A stretch of 60,294 bases of DNA, taken from positions 1-60,294 of the forward strand of contig JAQCLD010000012.1 in NCBI GenBank assembly GCA_027592785.1. The letters run 5' to 3'. The translations under genes were made by a program, and so were the position numbers. The first letter of the stretch is position 1, and the number at the start of each line of letters is the position of its first letter. This document shows positions 37,189 through 45,835 of this stretch, one piece after another. This DNA comes from Acidobacteriota bacterium (lineage in GTDB: Bacteria > Acidobacteriota > Terriglobia > Bryobacterales > UBA6623). Under the pieces are notes generated by a model that did not search any database, had not been told where the DNA came from, and saw only the letters and a list, made by a program, of their open reading frames with translations.

Positions 37189-38487
37189 ATGCAGAGAACG
37201 ATTTCACCTGGGCGACGCGCCAGCGGCACCATCCGCCTGCCTGGCGATAAGTCGATATCGCACCGCTACGCGATGTTGACTTCGATCGCCGAGGGCGTCA
37301 GCGAGATCAGCAACTACTCGACTGGGGCGGATTGCGCCTCCACCATCGAGTGCATGCAGAATCTAGGCGTTAAGATCGAGCGCGAGGGAACCCGCGTCGT
37401 GGTCCACGGCGTCGGTTTGGACGGGCTCCATGCTCCAACCGAACAGCTAGACGCCGGAAATTCCGGCTCGACGATTCGCATGTTGGCGGGCATCCTGGCC
37501 GGCCAGGGCTTCACTTCGTCGATCGGCGGGGACGAATCGCTGTCCAAGCGGCCCATGAAGCGCATCATGACTCCGCTTGAGCAGATGGGCGGGCGCATCA
37601 CGGGAACCAACGGCGAGTTCCCCCCGCTCACCATTGAGGGCTCAAAACTAGCAGCGATCCACTACGAGCCGCCGATGGCCAGTGCGCAGGTCAAGACCGC
37701 CGTGCTATTCGGCGGCATCTATGCGGACGGCGTGACCTCCGTGCGTGAGAAGTCACAGACCCGCAATCACTCTGAGCTCGCTCTGCAGTCGCTGGGTGCG
37801 GAGATTGAGTACGGCGGTTCCACGATCCGTCTCAAGGGCAGACCTAAGTTGACGGGATGCCAGCTGACGGTACCCTCCGACCTGTCCTCAGCGGCGTTCT
37901 TTATCGCCGTCGCCTTGATGCTGCCCGGTTCCGAGTTGCGCATCGAGGGCGTTGGGCTAAATCCGACGCGGACAGATCTGCTCGACGTCTTATTGGAGAT
38001 GGAAGCGGATATCGAGATTCTGCCCCATCCCAGTCCCGATTCCGAGCCAATGGGCACACTGATCGTCCGCGGTCCCAAGTCGGCTTCGTCTCCGGTCGTC
38101 CGCGGCGGATTGATCGAGAAGACGCTGACGGCTGGCGTGATCGACGAGATCCCTATCCTCGCCGTTTTGGGCGCCGCGAGTCTCGACGGATTAGAGATCC
38201 GCGACGCCGGGGAGCTGCGAGTCAAAGAGACGGACCGCATCAGGACGATCGCCGCAAACCTGGCCAAGATGGGAATTAAGGTTGAAGCCTTCGAGGACGG
38301 TTTGCGCGTACCGGGCCGTCAGCGATTCGAAGCGGCCGAGTTGGACTCTTTCGGGGATCACCGAATCGCCATGGCCTTCGCGGTCGCGGCGCTCAAGGCC
38401 TCGGGTCCGTGCGTCCTGCACAACGCGGAGGCCGCCGACGTTTCGTTCCCAGAGTTCTACAATCTGCTGGCAACGGTCGTCAGCTAG
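37189..38487 (+). CDS. aroA: 3-phosphoshikimate 1-carboxyvinyltransferase (EPSP synthase)
   Basis: This enzyme joins shikimate 3-phosphate and phosphoenolpyruvate to give EPSP in the shikimate pathway to aromatic amino acids. The 432-residue product has the expected motifs. These are the N-terminal RLPGDKSISHRYAMLTSIAE, the LDAGNSGSTIRMLAGILAGQ phosphate-binding region, ESLSKRPMKRIMTPLEQMG, and the C-terminal RVKETDRI-type (LRVKETDRIRTIA) plus FGDHRIAMAFAVAAL. Length is normal. The segment LDAGNSGSTIRML differs from the NAGTAMRPL loop of class I enzymes, so it is nearer class II. It stands alone with its own promoter, and its end overlaps the convergent membrane protein gene by four bases. 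Confidence 0.97.
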   Translation: MQRTISPGRRASGTIRLPGDKSISHRYAMLTSIAEGVSEISNYSTGADCASTIECMQNLGVKIEREGTRVVVHGVGLDGLHAPTEQLDAGNSGSTIRMLAGILAGQGFTSSIGGDESLSKRPMKRIMTPLEQMGGRITGTNGEFPPLTIEGSKLAAIHYEPPMASAQVKTAVLFGGIYADGVTSVREKSQTRNHSELALQSLGAEIEYGGSTIRLKGRPKLTGCQLTVPSDLSSAAFFIAVALMLPGSELRIEGVGLNPTRTDLLDVLLEMEADIEILPHPSPDSEPMGTLIVRGPKSASSPVVRGGLIEKTLTAGVIDEIPILAVLGAASLDGLEIRDAGELRVKETDRIRTIAANLAKMGIKVEAFEDGLRVPGRQRFEAAELDSFGDHRIAMAFAVAALKASGPCVLHNAEAADVSFPEFYNLLATVVS

Positions 38488-39491
38488 ATCGCGGGCCGGG
38501 CGATCACGTCTCGAGTAGTCCTCGGGAAGAGCCAGTCAGCGGAAGTCCCAAAGCCGCTCACAATCGCCGCGCCGAGAGACAACCAGCCAAAGATTGGGAA
38601 AGCGATAAACCATCCGATGACGGGGATCGCCTGAATGAAGGTGATCAGGATCGAGCCCAGGATCGTTGCGCCGACACCGCTGCCGCCCCTGATCATTCCG
38701 CGGCCCACCCAATAGCCGACGCCCGTATAGCCGACGGCCGCGGTTACGAAGAATGCGAGAGTGACGACGGATTCCATGCCGCCCGGCATCCAGAAAAACA
38801 TGATCGGAATCATCACCGACAGCAAGATCGAGGCGATCCACGACCCGAGCCCAACCAGAAAGCACATCCCTGCCCGTTCATTCACAGTTGAGGCGACCAC
38901 GCCGACCCGCTGAGGCCCCATGATGGCGAAACAGATGAACGAGACCACCGGCCAGATTGCCAGCGCCAGCAACAGCGCGACGATGATCAGAAACACGATA
39001 CCCGAAGCCGCAACCCCGGCAATGCCGCCCATCGCCGGCCCGACTTGCACGACTTCACCTTCTATGGGGATGCCCGGAGCCCGTTCAAAGCCGCCCAGGA
39101 CCGAGACAGCATCACCGTCGACCGAGGCGCCTTCATGCAAACGCAAACCACCTATGACGGCGACGAGATCGCCATCTACAGGGCCGTAAATGTCAGAGCC
39201 GCCTAAGATGGAGACCGCGTCCCGGGATTCCCCCCGCATCTCTAACCCGCCGGCAATCGCCACGATGTCGCGGACAACAGCTCCTTCGGCGACCGTAATC
39301 TTGCCGCCAATGGCAACGACATCGCCTGCACGTCCATGGACCTCAATGGAACAGCCAACGCAGACGACATCCTCTAGTTCTTCGTCCGCTGCGACGAAGA
39401 TGTTGTCGCCGACCATCACCCTGTCTTGTGCCGCAAGTACACAACTGACAGCCAACAGGAGGAAAGCGATGCGCATGAGGAGCTTCTGCAT
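38484..39491 (-). CDS. Membrane protein with polymer-forming (bactofilin-like) beta repeats
   Basis: The 335-residue product has a signal peptide (RIAFLLLAVSCVLAAQDR). Next comes a right-handed beta-helix-like repeat region in which short units end in hydrophobic plus Gly-Gly (GDVVAIGGKITVAEGAVVRD, DIVAIAGGLEMRGESRDAVS, ILGGSDIYGPVDGDLVAVIG). From about 155 there are several membrane helices (ASGIVFLIIVALLLALAIWP; WIASILLSVMIPIMFFWMPG). This layout is common for 'polymer-forming cytoskeletal' membrane proteins of the DUF8173 kind. The repeats probably lie in the periplasm. The function is unknown. It is convergent with aroA; upstream, after 50 bases, comes the amidase gene on the same strand. 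Confidence 0.75.
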   Translation of the reverse strand: MQKLLMRIAFLLLAVSCVLAAQDRVMVGDNIFVAADEELEDVVCVGCSIEVHGRAGDVVAIGGKITVAEGAVVRDIVAIAGGLEMRGESRDAVSILGGSDIYGPVDGDLVAVIGGLRLHEGASVDGDAVSVLGGFERAPGIPIEGEVVQVGPAMGGIAGVAASGIVFLIIVALLLALAIWPVVSFICFAIMGPQRVGVVASTVNERAGMCFLVGLGSWIASILLSVMIPIMFFWMPGGMESVVTLAFFVTAAVGYTGVGYWVGRGMIRGGSGVGATILGSILITFIQAIPVIGWFIAFPIFGWLSLGAAIVSGFGTSADWLFPRTTRDVIARPAI

Positions 39492-39541
39492 CAGGGATCA
39501 ATGCCTATTGCATGTTACGGAGTTCCGGGGCCAAAGTTCCA

Positions 39542-40474
39542 TCATTCCTGGTCATCCAGGTAGCGCCGTTGCAGTCCTTGGTAGGCGTCGATCCGTCGAT
39601 CCCGTAAGAATGGCCAACCGCGCCGGGTCTCCTCGATCCGATCCAGATCGCAAGACACCAGCAGGATCTCCTCGCCGGAACCCGCCTCGGCCAGCACGTC
39701 GCCCAATGGTCCGCTAACGAACGAACCGCCCCAAAACTCTAATCCCTCGTAGTTCGCCGGACGAGAAAGCGACCCCGCAACCGGCATCTCGACCCCTACG
39801 CGATTCACGGCAACCACAAACAGCCCATTGGCCACCGCATGCGATCGCTGAATCGTGCGCCAAGCTTCGCGTTGCCTATCGCCCCACTCTTCCCGCTCGG
39901 CCGGGTGCCAGCCGATCGCCGTCGGATACACCAGGATCTCAGCCCCGGCCAGCGTGGCCAGGCGTGCCGCCTCGGGATACCACTGGTCCCAACAGATCAG
40001 CGGCGCAATCGCCCCGAACTTCGTCTTGAATACCTTGAAACCCAAGTCACCCGGCGTGAAATAGAACTTCTCGTAAAACAGCGGATCGTCGGGAATGTGC
40101 ATCTTGCGATACACGCCGAGCAGCGAACCGTCCGCGTCGATCACGACCGAGGAGTTGTGATACAACCCAGCTGCGCGCTTCTCGAAGATCGACCCCACAA
40201 TCACGACGCCCTTTGTTTTCGCCGCCGCGCACAAAGCGTCCGTCGTTGGCCCCGGAATAGCTTCGGCCAGTTCAAACAGATCAGCATTCTCCTCCTGACA
40301 GAAGTAAAGCGACCCGAACAACTCCTGCAAGCAGACCACCTGTGCGCCCTGGTCCGCTGCTTCGGCGATCCGTGTCAGCGCCTTCTGCAAGTTCGCCGCC
40401 GGATTCGCATCGCACGACATCTGGACCAGTCCGACGGTCACGGGAGAAGTTTTCGGCATATTGGCAGTCACCAT
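39542..40474 (-). CDS. aguB: N-carbamoylputrescine amidase (carbon-nitrogen hydrolase)
   Basis: This nitrilase-superfamily enzyme releases putrescine, CO2 and NH3 from N-carbamoylputrescine. The catalytic triad is visible as E51 (LQELFGSLYFCQ), K124 (YRKMHIPDDP) and C161 (LICWDQWYPEAAR). The signature YEKFYFTPGDLGFKVF is close to bacterial and plant AguB. Length (310 aa) is normal. ATG 40474 is used; ATG 40459 is a possible alternative. No agmatine deiminase (aguA) gene lies in the window, so its partner must be elsewhere. It is divergent from the ribonuclease R gene across 53 bases. Confidence 0.9.
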   Translation of the reverse strand: MVTANMPKTSPVTVGLVQMSCDANPAANLQKALTRIAEAADQGAQVVCLQELFGSLYFCQEENADLFELAEAIPGPTTDALCAAAKTKGVVIVGSIFEKRAAGLYHNSSVVIDADGSLLGVYRKMHIPDDPLFYEKFYFTPGDLGFKVFKTKFGAIAPLICWDQWYPEAARLATLAGAEILVYPTAIGWHPAEREEWGDRQREAWRTIQRSHAVANGLFVVAVNRVGVEMPVAGSLSRPANYEGLEFWGGSFVSGPLGDVLAEAGSGEEILLVSCDLDRIEETRRGWPFLRDRRIDAYQGLQRRYLDDQE

Positions 40475-40527
40475 GATTTCAGGCCGTTACAGCAGAGTCA
40501 AAGGGCGCCGCACGGGATAATGGATCG

Positions 40528-42819
40528 ATGGATCCCGCCGCAGCGCTTGAGTACGTTCAAAGTCAGCCCGGCGGCCGCGTCACCTTCAAGCACCTCGTAC
40601 GCACGTTGGGCCTCAAGGGGCCGGAACGCGCCGGCCTGCAGATGGCGCTCGACCAACTCGCCTCCGACGGCAAGATCATCGAAGACCGCCGCGGACACTA
40701 CAAACTGGTCACCAAAGGCGGCCGCTTCATCAGCGGCATTTTCAGCCAACACCCCTCCGGCTTCGGTTTCGTCATCCCCGACTCGCCCATCAAAGGCGCC
40801 GAGGGCGATGTCTACATCGACTCCGACTCCACCATGGACGCCATGCACCACGACCGCGTTCTGGTGCGCGTCATTCGTCTGGACGAGCGTGGCCGCGTGG
40901 CCGGCAGGATTATTCAGATCGTCGAACGGGCCCAGAGCGAGATGGTGGGCATGTTCGTCTACGGCGAAAAGGGCTGCTACGTCGAGCCGCATGACGACCG
41001 CATCCCCGGACGCATCGAGATCATCCGCGGCAGCGAACTCCCTCCTCCCGAAGCCTTCGAGGAACGACTCGGCAACGCCACCCCGCCCAAAGTGGAGAAG
41101 CCCGAAGAGCTGGACGGCATGATCGTCACCGTTGCGCTCACGACGTTCCCGACTCAGTTCACCGCAGCGCGCGGCAAAGTCATCGAAGTGCTTGGCTTTG
41201 AAGACGACTTTGGCGTCGACGTCGAGGTGATGATTCGCAAGAAGCACATCCCGCACCGCTTCCCCGCCGATGCGCTCGAAGAAGCCGAGGCGATTTCAGA
41301 CCAAATCTCTGCCGAAGAGATTGCGGCCCGGCGCGACTTCCGCGACCTGCCCATCGTCACCATCGACGGCGCGACAGCACGCGACTTCGACGATGCCGTC
41401 CACGTCGAAAAACTCGACAACGGCGGCTACGCGCTGCAAGTCCACATCGCCGACGTCAGCCACTACGTCACACCCGGCTCCGCGCTCGACCGCGAAGCCC
41501 GTCGCCGCGGCACCAGCACCTACTTCCCTGACCGCGCCGTGCCCATGCTGCCCGCCAAGCTATCCACCGGCATCTGCTCGCTCAATCCCGGCGTCGACCG
41601 TCTCGTGCTCTCCGCGCTGCTCACGCTCGACGACAAAGGCGGCATCCAGAAAGCGACCTTCCATCGTGGCGTCATCCGCAGCGCCGCGCGCATGACCTAC
41701 ATGAACGTCTTCCGCGTTCTCGAAGGCGACGAAGAAGCCTGCCGCGAATACGATCACTTGCGTGATAGCTTTCAGCTCATGCGTCAACTCGCTGAGGTAC
41801 TGACGGCCAAGCGCCGCAAGCGCGGCGCCATCGACCTCGACCTCGCCGAAGCCGAGATCATCTTCGACGACCAAGGCCGCATGACCGGCGTCAAGAAAGC
41901 CGAGCGCAACATCGCCCACCGACTCATCGAAGAGTTCATGCTAGCCGCCAACGAAGCAGTCGCGGGACATCTCGAAAAGGTCGGCGCTCCCTACCTGCAC
42001 CGCATCCACGAAACGCCCGGAGCCAAGAGCATCTTGGAGTTCGAAGAGATCGCCCGCACCTTCGGCCAGTCCCTGGGAATCGAGACCGGCCAGAAGACTT
42101 TCCACCGCAGCCGCAGCCGCCGCGACGGCTCCAAGCCGCGGCGCGATACCCGCGTCAACCCTAGCCTCAACGTCACTTCAAAGGACTACCAAAAGCTCAT
42201 CGACCGCATCAAAGGCCGTCCCGAAGAGAAGGTCCTCAACTACCGCATGCTGCGTTCTTTCACCCAAGCCCGCTATAGCGAGCTAGCCAAGGGACACTTC
42301 GCGCTCGCCACCGAGCTCTACCTGCACTTCACCTCGCCCATCCGCCGTTATCCCGACCTCGTCGTCCACCGCATTCTGAAGTCGATGCTCGACGTCGGCA
42401 AATCGACGCCCTACACGAAGGGTTTGCCGGGCTCCTACTCGCTCGAAGAACTCGCCGAACTCGGCACGGAAACTTCCTTCACCGAACGCCGCTCCGCCAA
42501 CGCCGAACGCGAGTTGCTCTCCTGGAAAAAGGCCCGTTTCATGGAGGGTCACATCGGCGAAGAGTTCGACGGCCTGATCGTCGGCGTCAACGAAAAGGGT
42601 ATGTGGGTTGAGCTCGAACAATACTTTGTGGAAGGCTTCGTCACCACTGACAACTTCGCCGGCGAAAACGTCTTCTTCCGCGACAACCAACAAGCCCTCG
42701 TCGGCGCCAAATCCAAGAATCGCTACAGCCTCGGCGGCCGCGTCCACGTACGCGTCGACCGCATCAACTGGGAACGCCTACGCCCCGAGTTCACCTGCCT
42801 CGACGTCGTTAAGGCATAA
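40528..42819 (+). CDS. rnr: Ribonuclease R
   Basis: This processive 3'-5' exoribonuclease degrades structured RNA. The 763-residue product has an N-terminal winged-helix region (FKHLVRTLGLKGPERAGLQM), cold-shock/OB domains (GHYKLVTKGGRFISGIFSQH; GFGFVIPDSPIKG) and the RNB catalytic domain. The Asp cluster is in TIDGATARDFDDAVHVEKL, with FPDRAVPMLPAKLSTGICSL and YLHFTSPIRRYPDLVVHRIL after it. An S1 domain ends the protein (GEEFDGLIVGVNEKGMWVEL). No Lys-rich tail is present after S1, unlike E. coli RNase R. Inside the RNB domain an Arg-rich insert (RSRSRRDGSKPRR) is seen. The cyclase-family gene follows after nine bases. Confidence 0.95.
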   Translation: MDPAAALEYVQSQPGGRVTFKHLVRTLGLKGPERAGLQMALDQLASDGKIIEDRRGHYKLVTKGGRFISGIFSQHPSGFGFVIPDSPIKGAEGDVYIDSDSTMDAMHHDRVLVRVIRLDERGRVAGRIIQIVERAQSEMVGMFVYGEKGCYVEPHDDRIPGRIEIIRGSELPPPEAFEERLGNATPPKVEKPEELDGMIVTVALTTFPTQFTAARGKVIEVLGFEDDFGVDVEVMIRKKHIPHRFPADALEEAEAISDQISAEEIAARRDFRDLPIVTIDGATARDFDDAVHVEKLDNGGYALQVHIADVSHYVTPGSALDREARRRGTSTYFPDRAVPMLPAKLSTGICSLNPGVDRLVLSALLTLDDKGGIQKATFHRGVIRSAARMTYMNVFRVLEGDEEACREYDHLRDSFQLMRQLAEVLTAKRRKRGAIDLDLAEAEIIFDDQGRMTGVKKAERNIAHRLIEEFMLAANEAVAGHLEKVGAPYLHRIHETPGAKSILEFEEIARTFGQSLGIETGQKTFHRSRSRRDGSKPRRDTRVNPSLNVTSKDYQKLIDRIKGRPEEKVLNYRMLRSFTQARYSELAKGHFALATELYLHFTSPIRRYPDLVVHRILKSMLDVGKSTPYTKGLPGSYSLEELAELGTETSFTERRSANAERELLSWKKARFMEGHIGEEFDGLIVGVNEKGMWVELEQYFVEGFVTTDNFAGENVFFRDNQQALVGAKSKNRYSLGGRVHVRVDRINWERLRPEFTCLDVVKA

Positions 42820-42828
42820 TCGGACGTC

Positions 42829-43623
42829 ATGCTCGACCAACTGCTTGACCTGCTCGAAAGCGCTGAAATCCACGACCTCGGACAGCCGTACTTTGTCGGC
42901 ATGCCGCACCACCCCGCGCATCCGCCCTATCAGTACAGCCTCTCCAAGGCACACGGCGAGTTTGTGCGTGAGACCGGCAGCAGCTCCGCCGCCGAAGCCA
43001 TCGCCCTAGGCGGACACGTTGGCACGCACATTGACGCCCTCAGCCATTTCTCGATGTGCGGCAAGTTCTTCGGCGGCATCGACGCAGAGTCGAACCAATC
43101 CTACGGCGGCGGCATGACCGAACACGGCGTCGACAAAATCAGGCCGATCCTCAGCCGCGGCATCCTGCTCGACGTCGCCGCATACAAGGGGAAGGACGTG
43201 CTGCCCGCCGACTTCGTCATCGACGCCGAATTGCTGGAGCGCGTCGCCGCCCAGCAAGGCACCGAGATCCGCGAAGGCGACATCGCCCTCGTGCGCACCG
43301 GCTGGGCCGTCTACTGGAGCGACGCGGGACGCTACATCAACCAGCTCAAGAACCCCGGCGTGAATCTCGAAGCAGCGCAGTGGCTCAGCAGTAAAGGCGT
43401 ATTCGCCGGCGGCTCCGACACCGTAGCCTTCGAGCATCTGCCCAGCGAAACCATGCCCGTCCACGTCCACTTGCTGGTCGAAAAAGGCATCCACATCATC
43501 GAAGCGCTCAACCTCGAAACCCTCGCCGAAAACGAACGCTACGAATTCGCTTTCATCGCCGCCCCGCTCAAACTAACCGGCGGCACGGGCGCGCCGATAA
43601 GGCCGCTGGCAGCAGCGTTGTGA
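42829..43623 (+). CDS. Cyclase-family / kynurenine formamidase-like hydrolase
   Basis: The 264-residue enzyme has the metal motif of the cyclase family, GGHVGTHIDALSHFS (H63, H67, D69, H73), with candidate extra residues in the N-terminal MPHHPAHPPYQYS loop and C-terminal FEHLPSETMPVHVHLLVEKG. Members hydrolyse N-formylkynurenine, isatin or cyclic amides and esters. Substrate is unclear; the first motif HxGTHxDxxxH lacks the Pro usually found after Asp (DALSH instead of DxPxH). No kynurenine-pathway genes are near. It lies nine bases after rnr, but functional linkage to RNA decay is unlikely. Confidence 0.85.
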   Translation: MLDQLLDLLESAEIHDLGQPYFVGMPHHPAHPPYQYSLSKAHGEFVRETGSSSAAEAIALGGHVGTHIDALSHFSMCGKFFGGIDAESNQSYGGGMTEHGVDKIRPILSRGILLDVAAYKGKDVLPADFVIDAELLERVAAQQGTEIREGDIALVRTGWAVYWSDAGRYINQLKNPGVNLEAAQWLSSKGVFAGGSDTVAFEHLPSETMPVHVHLLVEKGIHIIEALNLETLAENERYEFAFIAAPLKLTGGTGAPIRPLAAAL

Positions 43624-43654
43624 TTCCTGCATTCCAGCTTGAGCAACTCCCTGA

Positions 43655-44125
43655 CTAGGAATAAAGGTATTCTTCCTGCAAGTGCGCAAAATTAACTGCC
43701 TTGTACCCGGAGTTGAGTGCTGCCAAATACAAGCCCAAATCGGCGGTGAGGAGGGTAACATCGGCGCTGGACGCAGCATCGAGCAGAGCGGCATCCGTCA
43801 AACCTAACCGTACGAACTCAGTTCGTTTCATCGCAACGCTGCTAGCCTCACTCACCTCGTTGAGTTTCTCAACGATTTCCCTAAAGAAGAGGTATATGGC
43901 GTCCCGGGCTGGCGGCAGTATCCTCTTCGCGAGATTGGATGTCTCCGCCAGTACATGCGGTGTTACAAGCAACTGTTCAGAGCCTCGGAGATAGTCGACC
44001 AAGAGATCGAAGTCATTCTCGGTATAGGCAGAAAGGGCGTTGTGGTTCCTGATGTAACTCCGATCTGTGCGACCCACCAGCCAGAGGATGAACACCGTCG
44101 TATCCAAAAGGACCGCGCGATTCAT
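43655..44125 (-). CDS. PIN-domain protein, probable VapC-like ribonuclease toxin
   Basis: The 156-residue product has the four acidic residues of PIN nucleases: D8 (LLDTTVFI), E61 (VLAETSNLAK), D111 (GLTDAALLDA) and D129 (LLTADLGLYL). Such proteins cut RNA using Mg2+ or Mn2+, usually as toxins held by an antitoxin. The gene overlaps the upstream small gene by four bases (ATGA), the classical antitoxin-toxin arrangement, but the partner is not a known antitoxin type. The long insert between D8 and E61 (YIRNHNALSAYTENDFDLLV) is more than in short VapC proteins. It is convergent with the cyclase-family gene. Confidence 0.8.
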   Translation of the reverse strand: MNRAVLLDTTVFILWLVGRTDRSYIRNHNALSAYTENDFDLLVDYLRGSEQLLVTPHVLAETSNLAKRILPPARDAIYLFFREIVEKLNEVSEASSVAMKRTEFVRLGLTDAALLDAASSADVTLLTADLGLYLAALNSGYKAVNFAHLQEEYLYS

Positions 44126-44400
44126 GCCACAGTCAGCTCGCGGTTCTTGACCGATTTGAATTCGCCGCCAACAACTCGCACAACCTTGTACACTCGCTTT
44201 CTATTTGGTAGCAACACAGCCGGCAAGAGAGTGTCCTCACCCCACTCGCGCGAGAAACCGATCGTTACAAGCCATTCGTCCCGAGAATCGTTGCGGTCGA
44301 TCTCTTCAAGGGCGATGTGGGTCGGCTTGTCTTCGGCGAAGAGCTCTGCGACTGTTCGCTTCGCCAAAGCAACCGCCTCCTTCGTGTTCATGGTCATCAT
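44122..44400 (-). CDS. Small partner of the PIN-domain protein, possible antitoxin
   Basis: The 92-residue protein begins with a helix (MNTKEAVALAKRTVAELFAE). It then has strands containing conserved-looking aromatic and acidic residues (HIALEEIDRNDSRDEWLVTI, GFSREWGEDTLL) and ends in a basic segment (KRVYKVVRVVGGEFKSVKNR). It is not RHH, AbrB, Phd/YefM or HTH, so no DNA-binding domain is seen. ATG 44400 is chosen for the GAGG about five bases upstream; ATGs at 44397 and 44391 are possible. Its stop overlaps the PIN gene start by four bases. I infer it neutralises or guides the PIN protein. Confidence 0.7.
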   Translation of the reverse strand: MMTMNTKEAVALAKRTVAELFAEDKPTHIALEEIDRNDSRDEWLVTIGFSREWGEDTLLPAVLLPNRKRVYKVVRVVGGEFKSVKNRELTVA

Positions 44401-44515
44401 CTTATCCTCACCAACGAAAGGCGCCGGCCCACACAACCGCAGTCGTAACCGAATACGTCTTTAAGTCTACTGGAAGTCTTTCACACGGCGATTCGACGAG
44501 TGTTTGCGCCGCGCC

Positions 44516-45826
44516 TTACTCCAACCAACCACACTCCGCGCCTTCCCCACAGAACAAAACCCGCAAGCCATCCGGCACATTCCCCGCCGCCCAGCTCTTC
44601 CCATTCACAAACAACGCCGTAGACCAAACCTCGGTATCGAACGCCGATGGCGCCACCACCGAAACCGCTAGCGCACCCTTCGCCGGCATGCCCGTACGCG
44701 GGTCCATGATGTGGCTGTAGACCACCCCATCCACCGTAAAGAACTTCTCGTAAGACCCCGACGTCGACAACGACTCATCGCGCAGGTACACGGTCTCAAC
44801 AATGCGGTCCCGGGCCTTCGGGTCGCGAATCTCCGTGCGCCAGCCTTGCGGCTCATCCGGCGGCGCGCCCATCCCGTAAAGCGTGCTCGCCCCGCCGCTG
44901 ACCATCGCCGAGTCAATCCCTTGCGCACGTAGCAAAGCGATCATGCGCTCCACCGCATAACCTTTGCCGAAACCGCCCGGGTCCAGCTCCAAGCCGCTAC
45001 GCCCAAAACTAACCGTGCGCTTCTGCGCGTCCAGTGACAAGTGCGAATAGCCTACGCTGCGCAACGTCCACCAAATCGAAAACCGATTCGGCAGCGCGCC
45101 CTTGCCCTTATAGAATCCCCAGGTCTTCATCAAACGTCCGACCGTCGGGTCAAACGCGCCCTCGCTCAAGCGGCTGTACTCCAAGCACCGCTCAAGTACA
45201 TCGAAGAACTCAGCAGACACCGCAACCGGGACGCTTGCAGCCTCGCGGTTCACGCGGCTCAACTCGCTCTCTGCAAGGTAATCGCTCAGCAGCCGGTCAA
45301 CCTTACGCGCCTCTTCCAGCGCCGCATCCGCCACCACCGCCAAGCGCTTGCGTTCCGTCCCGTACAGCGCCACGCGAAACTCACTGCCCATGATCGTTGC
45401 GGAAGTCTCATACCGCTGCACTTCCGCGCCTTGCAGCCCGGGCAACCACAGCATGGCGAACAGCAACACGCCCATGCCGCCGCGCTTCTTCACTTCGTCC
45501 AGCAGATGTTCGATGCGCTTAGCGTGTTCCTTGCCCTTATCGATGCAGAACTTCATGCGCGGCACCCTGCGGATACGCATGCGCTTGAACAGTTGCTGGC
45601 GTAGCCAAAGCTCCGCCTCCTGCAGCGGCGCGACAAGCTCTTTCTCGACGTAGGGCTGACCGGGAATCGACGGACTCACAAACACGCGAGCCGTACTCAG
45701 GTCCGGCGCAATCTCCACGCGGTCGAGGAACACAGACGGAGTCTCGCCTTTCGGCAAACCAGCGAAGAGCAAGTTGCTCAACTCGCGGCGGATTTCTTCT
45801 GCGGCTCGATCGCGTCGATGACTCAT
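44516..45826 (-). CDS. rbfA: In-frame fusion: RbfA ribosome-binding factor + ApbE FAD:protein FMN transferase
   Basis: Residues 1-115 are RbfA, which binds the 30S subunit during maturation (RDRAAEEIRRELSNLLFAGL; IAPDLSTARVFVSPSI; RVPRMKFCIDKGKEHAKRIE). Position after infB and ylxP is canonical. From residue 118 the same frame runs directly into an ApbE protein with a Sec-like leader (GVLLFAMLWLPGLQGAEVQR). The ApbE motifs are ELDPGGFGKGYAVERM, AMVSGGASTLYGMG and SHIMDPRTGMPAKG; ApbE attaches FMN to Thr of exported redox proteins. A cytoplasmic RbfA fused to a secreted enzyme is hard to reconcile. Either ApbE is started at the internal ATG 45475, or a stop was lost by mutation or assembly error. 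No stop codon occurs between the two parts. Confidence 0.85.
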   Translation of the reverse strand: MSHRRDRAAEEIRRELSNLLFAGLPKGETPSVFLDRVEIAPDLSTARVFVSPSIPGQPYVEKELVAPLQEAELWLRQQLFKRMRIRRVPRMKFCIDKGKEHAKRIEHLLDEVKKRGGMGVLLFAMLWLPGLQGAEVQRYETSATIMGSEFRVALYGTERKRLAVVADAALEEARKVDRLLSDYLAESELSRVNREAASVPVAVSAEFFDVLERCLEYSRLSEGAFDPTVGRLMKTWGFYKGKGALPNRFSIWWTLRSVGYSHLSLDAQKRTVSFGRSGLELDPGGFGKGYAVERMIALLRAQGIDSAMVSGGASTLYGMGAPPDEPQGWRTEIRDPKARDRIVETVYLRDESLSTSGSYEKFFTVDGVVYSHIMDPRTGMPAKGALAVSVVAPSAFDTEVWSTALFVNGKSWAAGNVPDGLRVLFCGEGAECGWLE

Positions 45827-45835
45827 AGCGGGTAG

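Noticed and set aside
39461-39541. Possible small RNA between the membrane protein and amidase genes
   Set aside because: The gap is short and shows neither a promoter nor a terminator.
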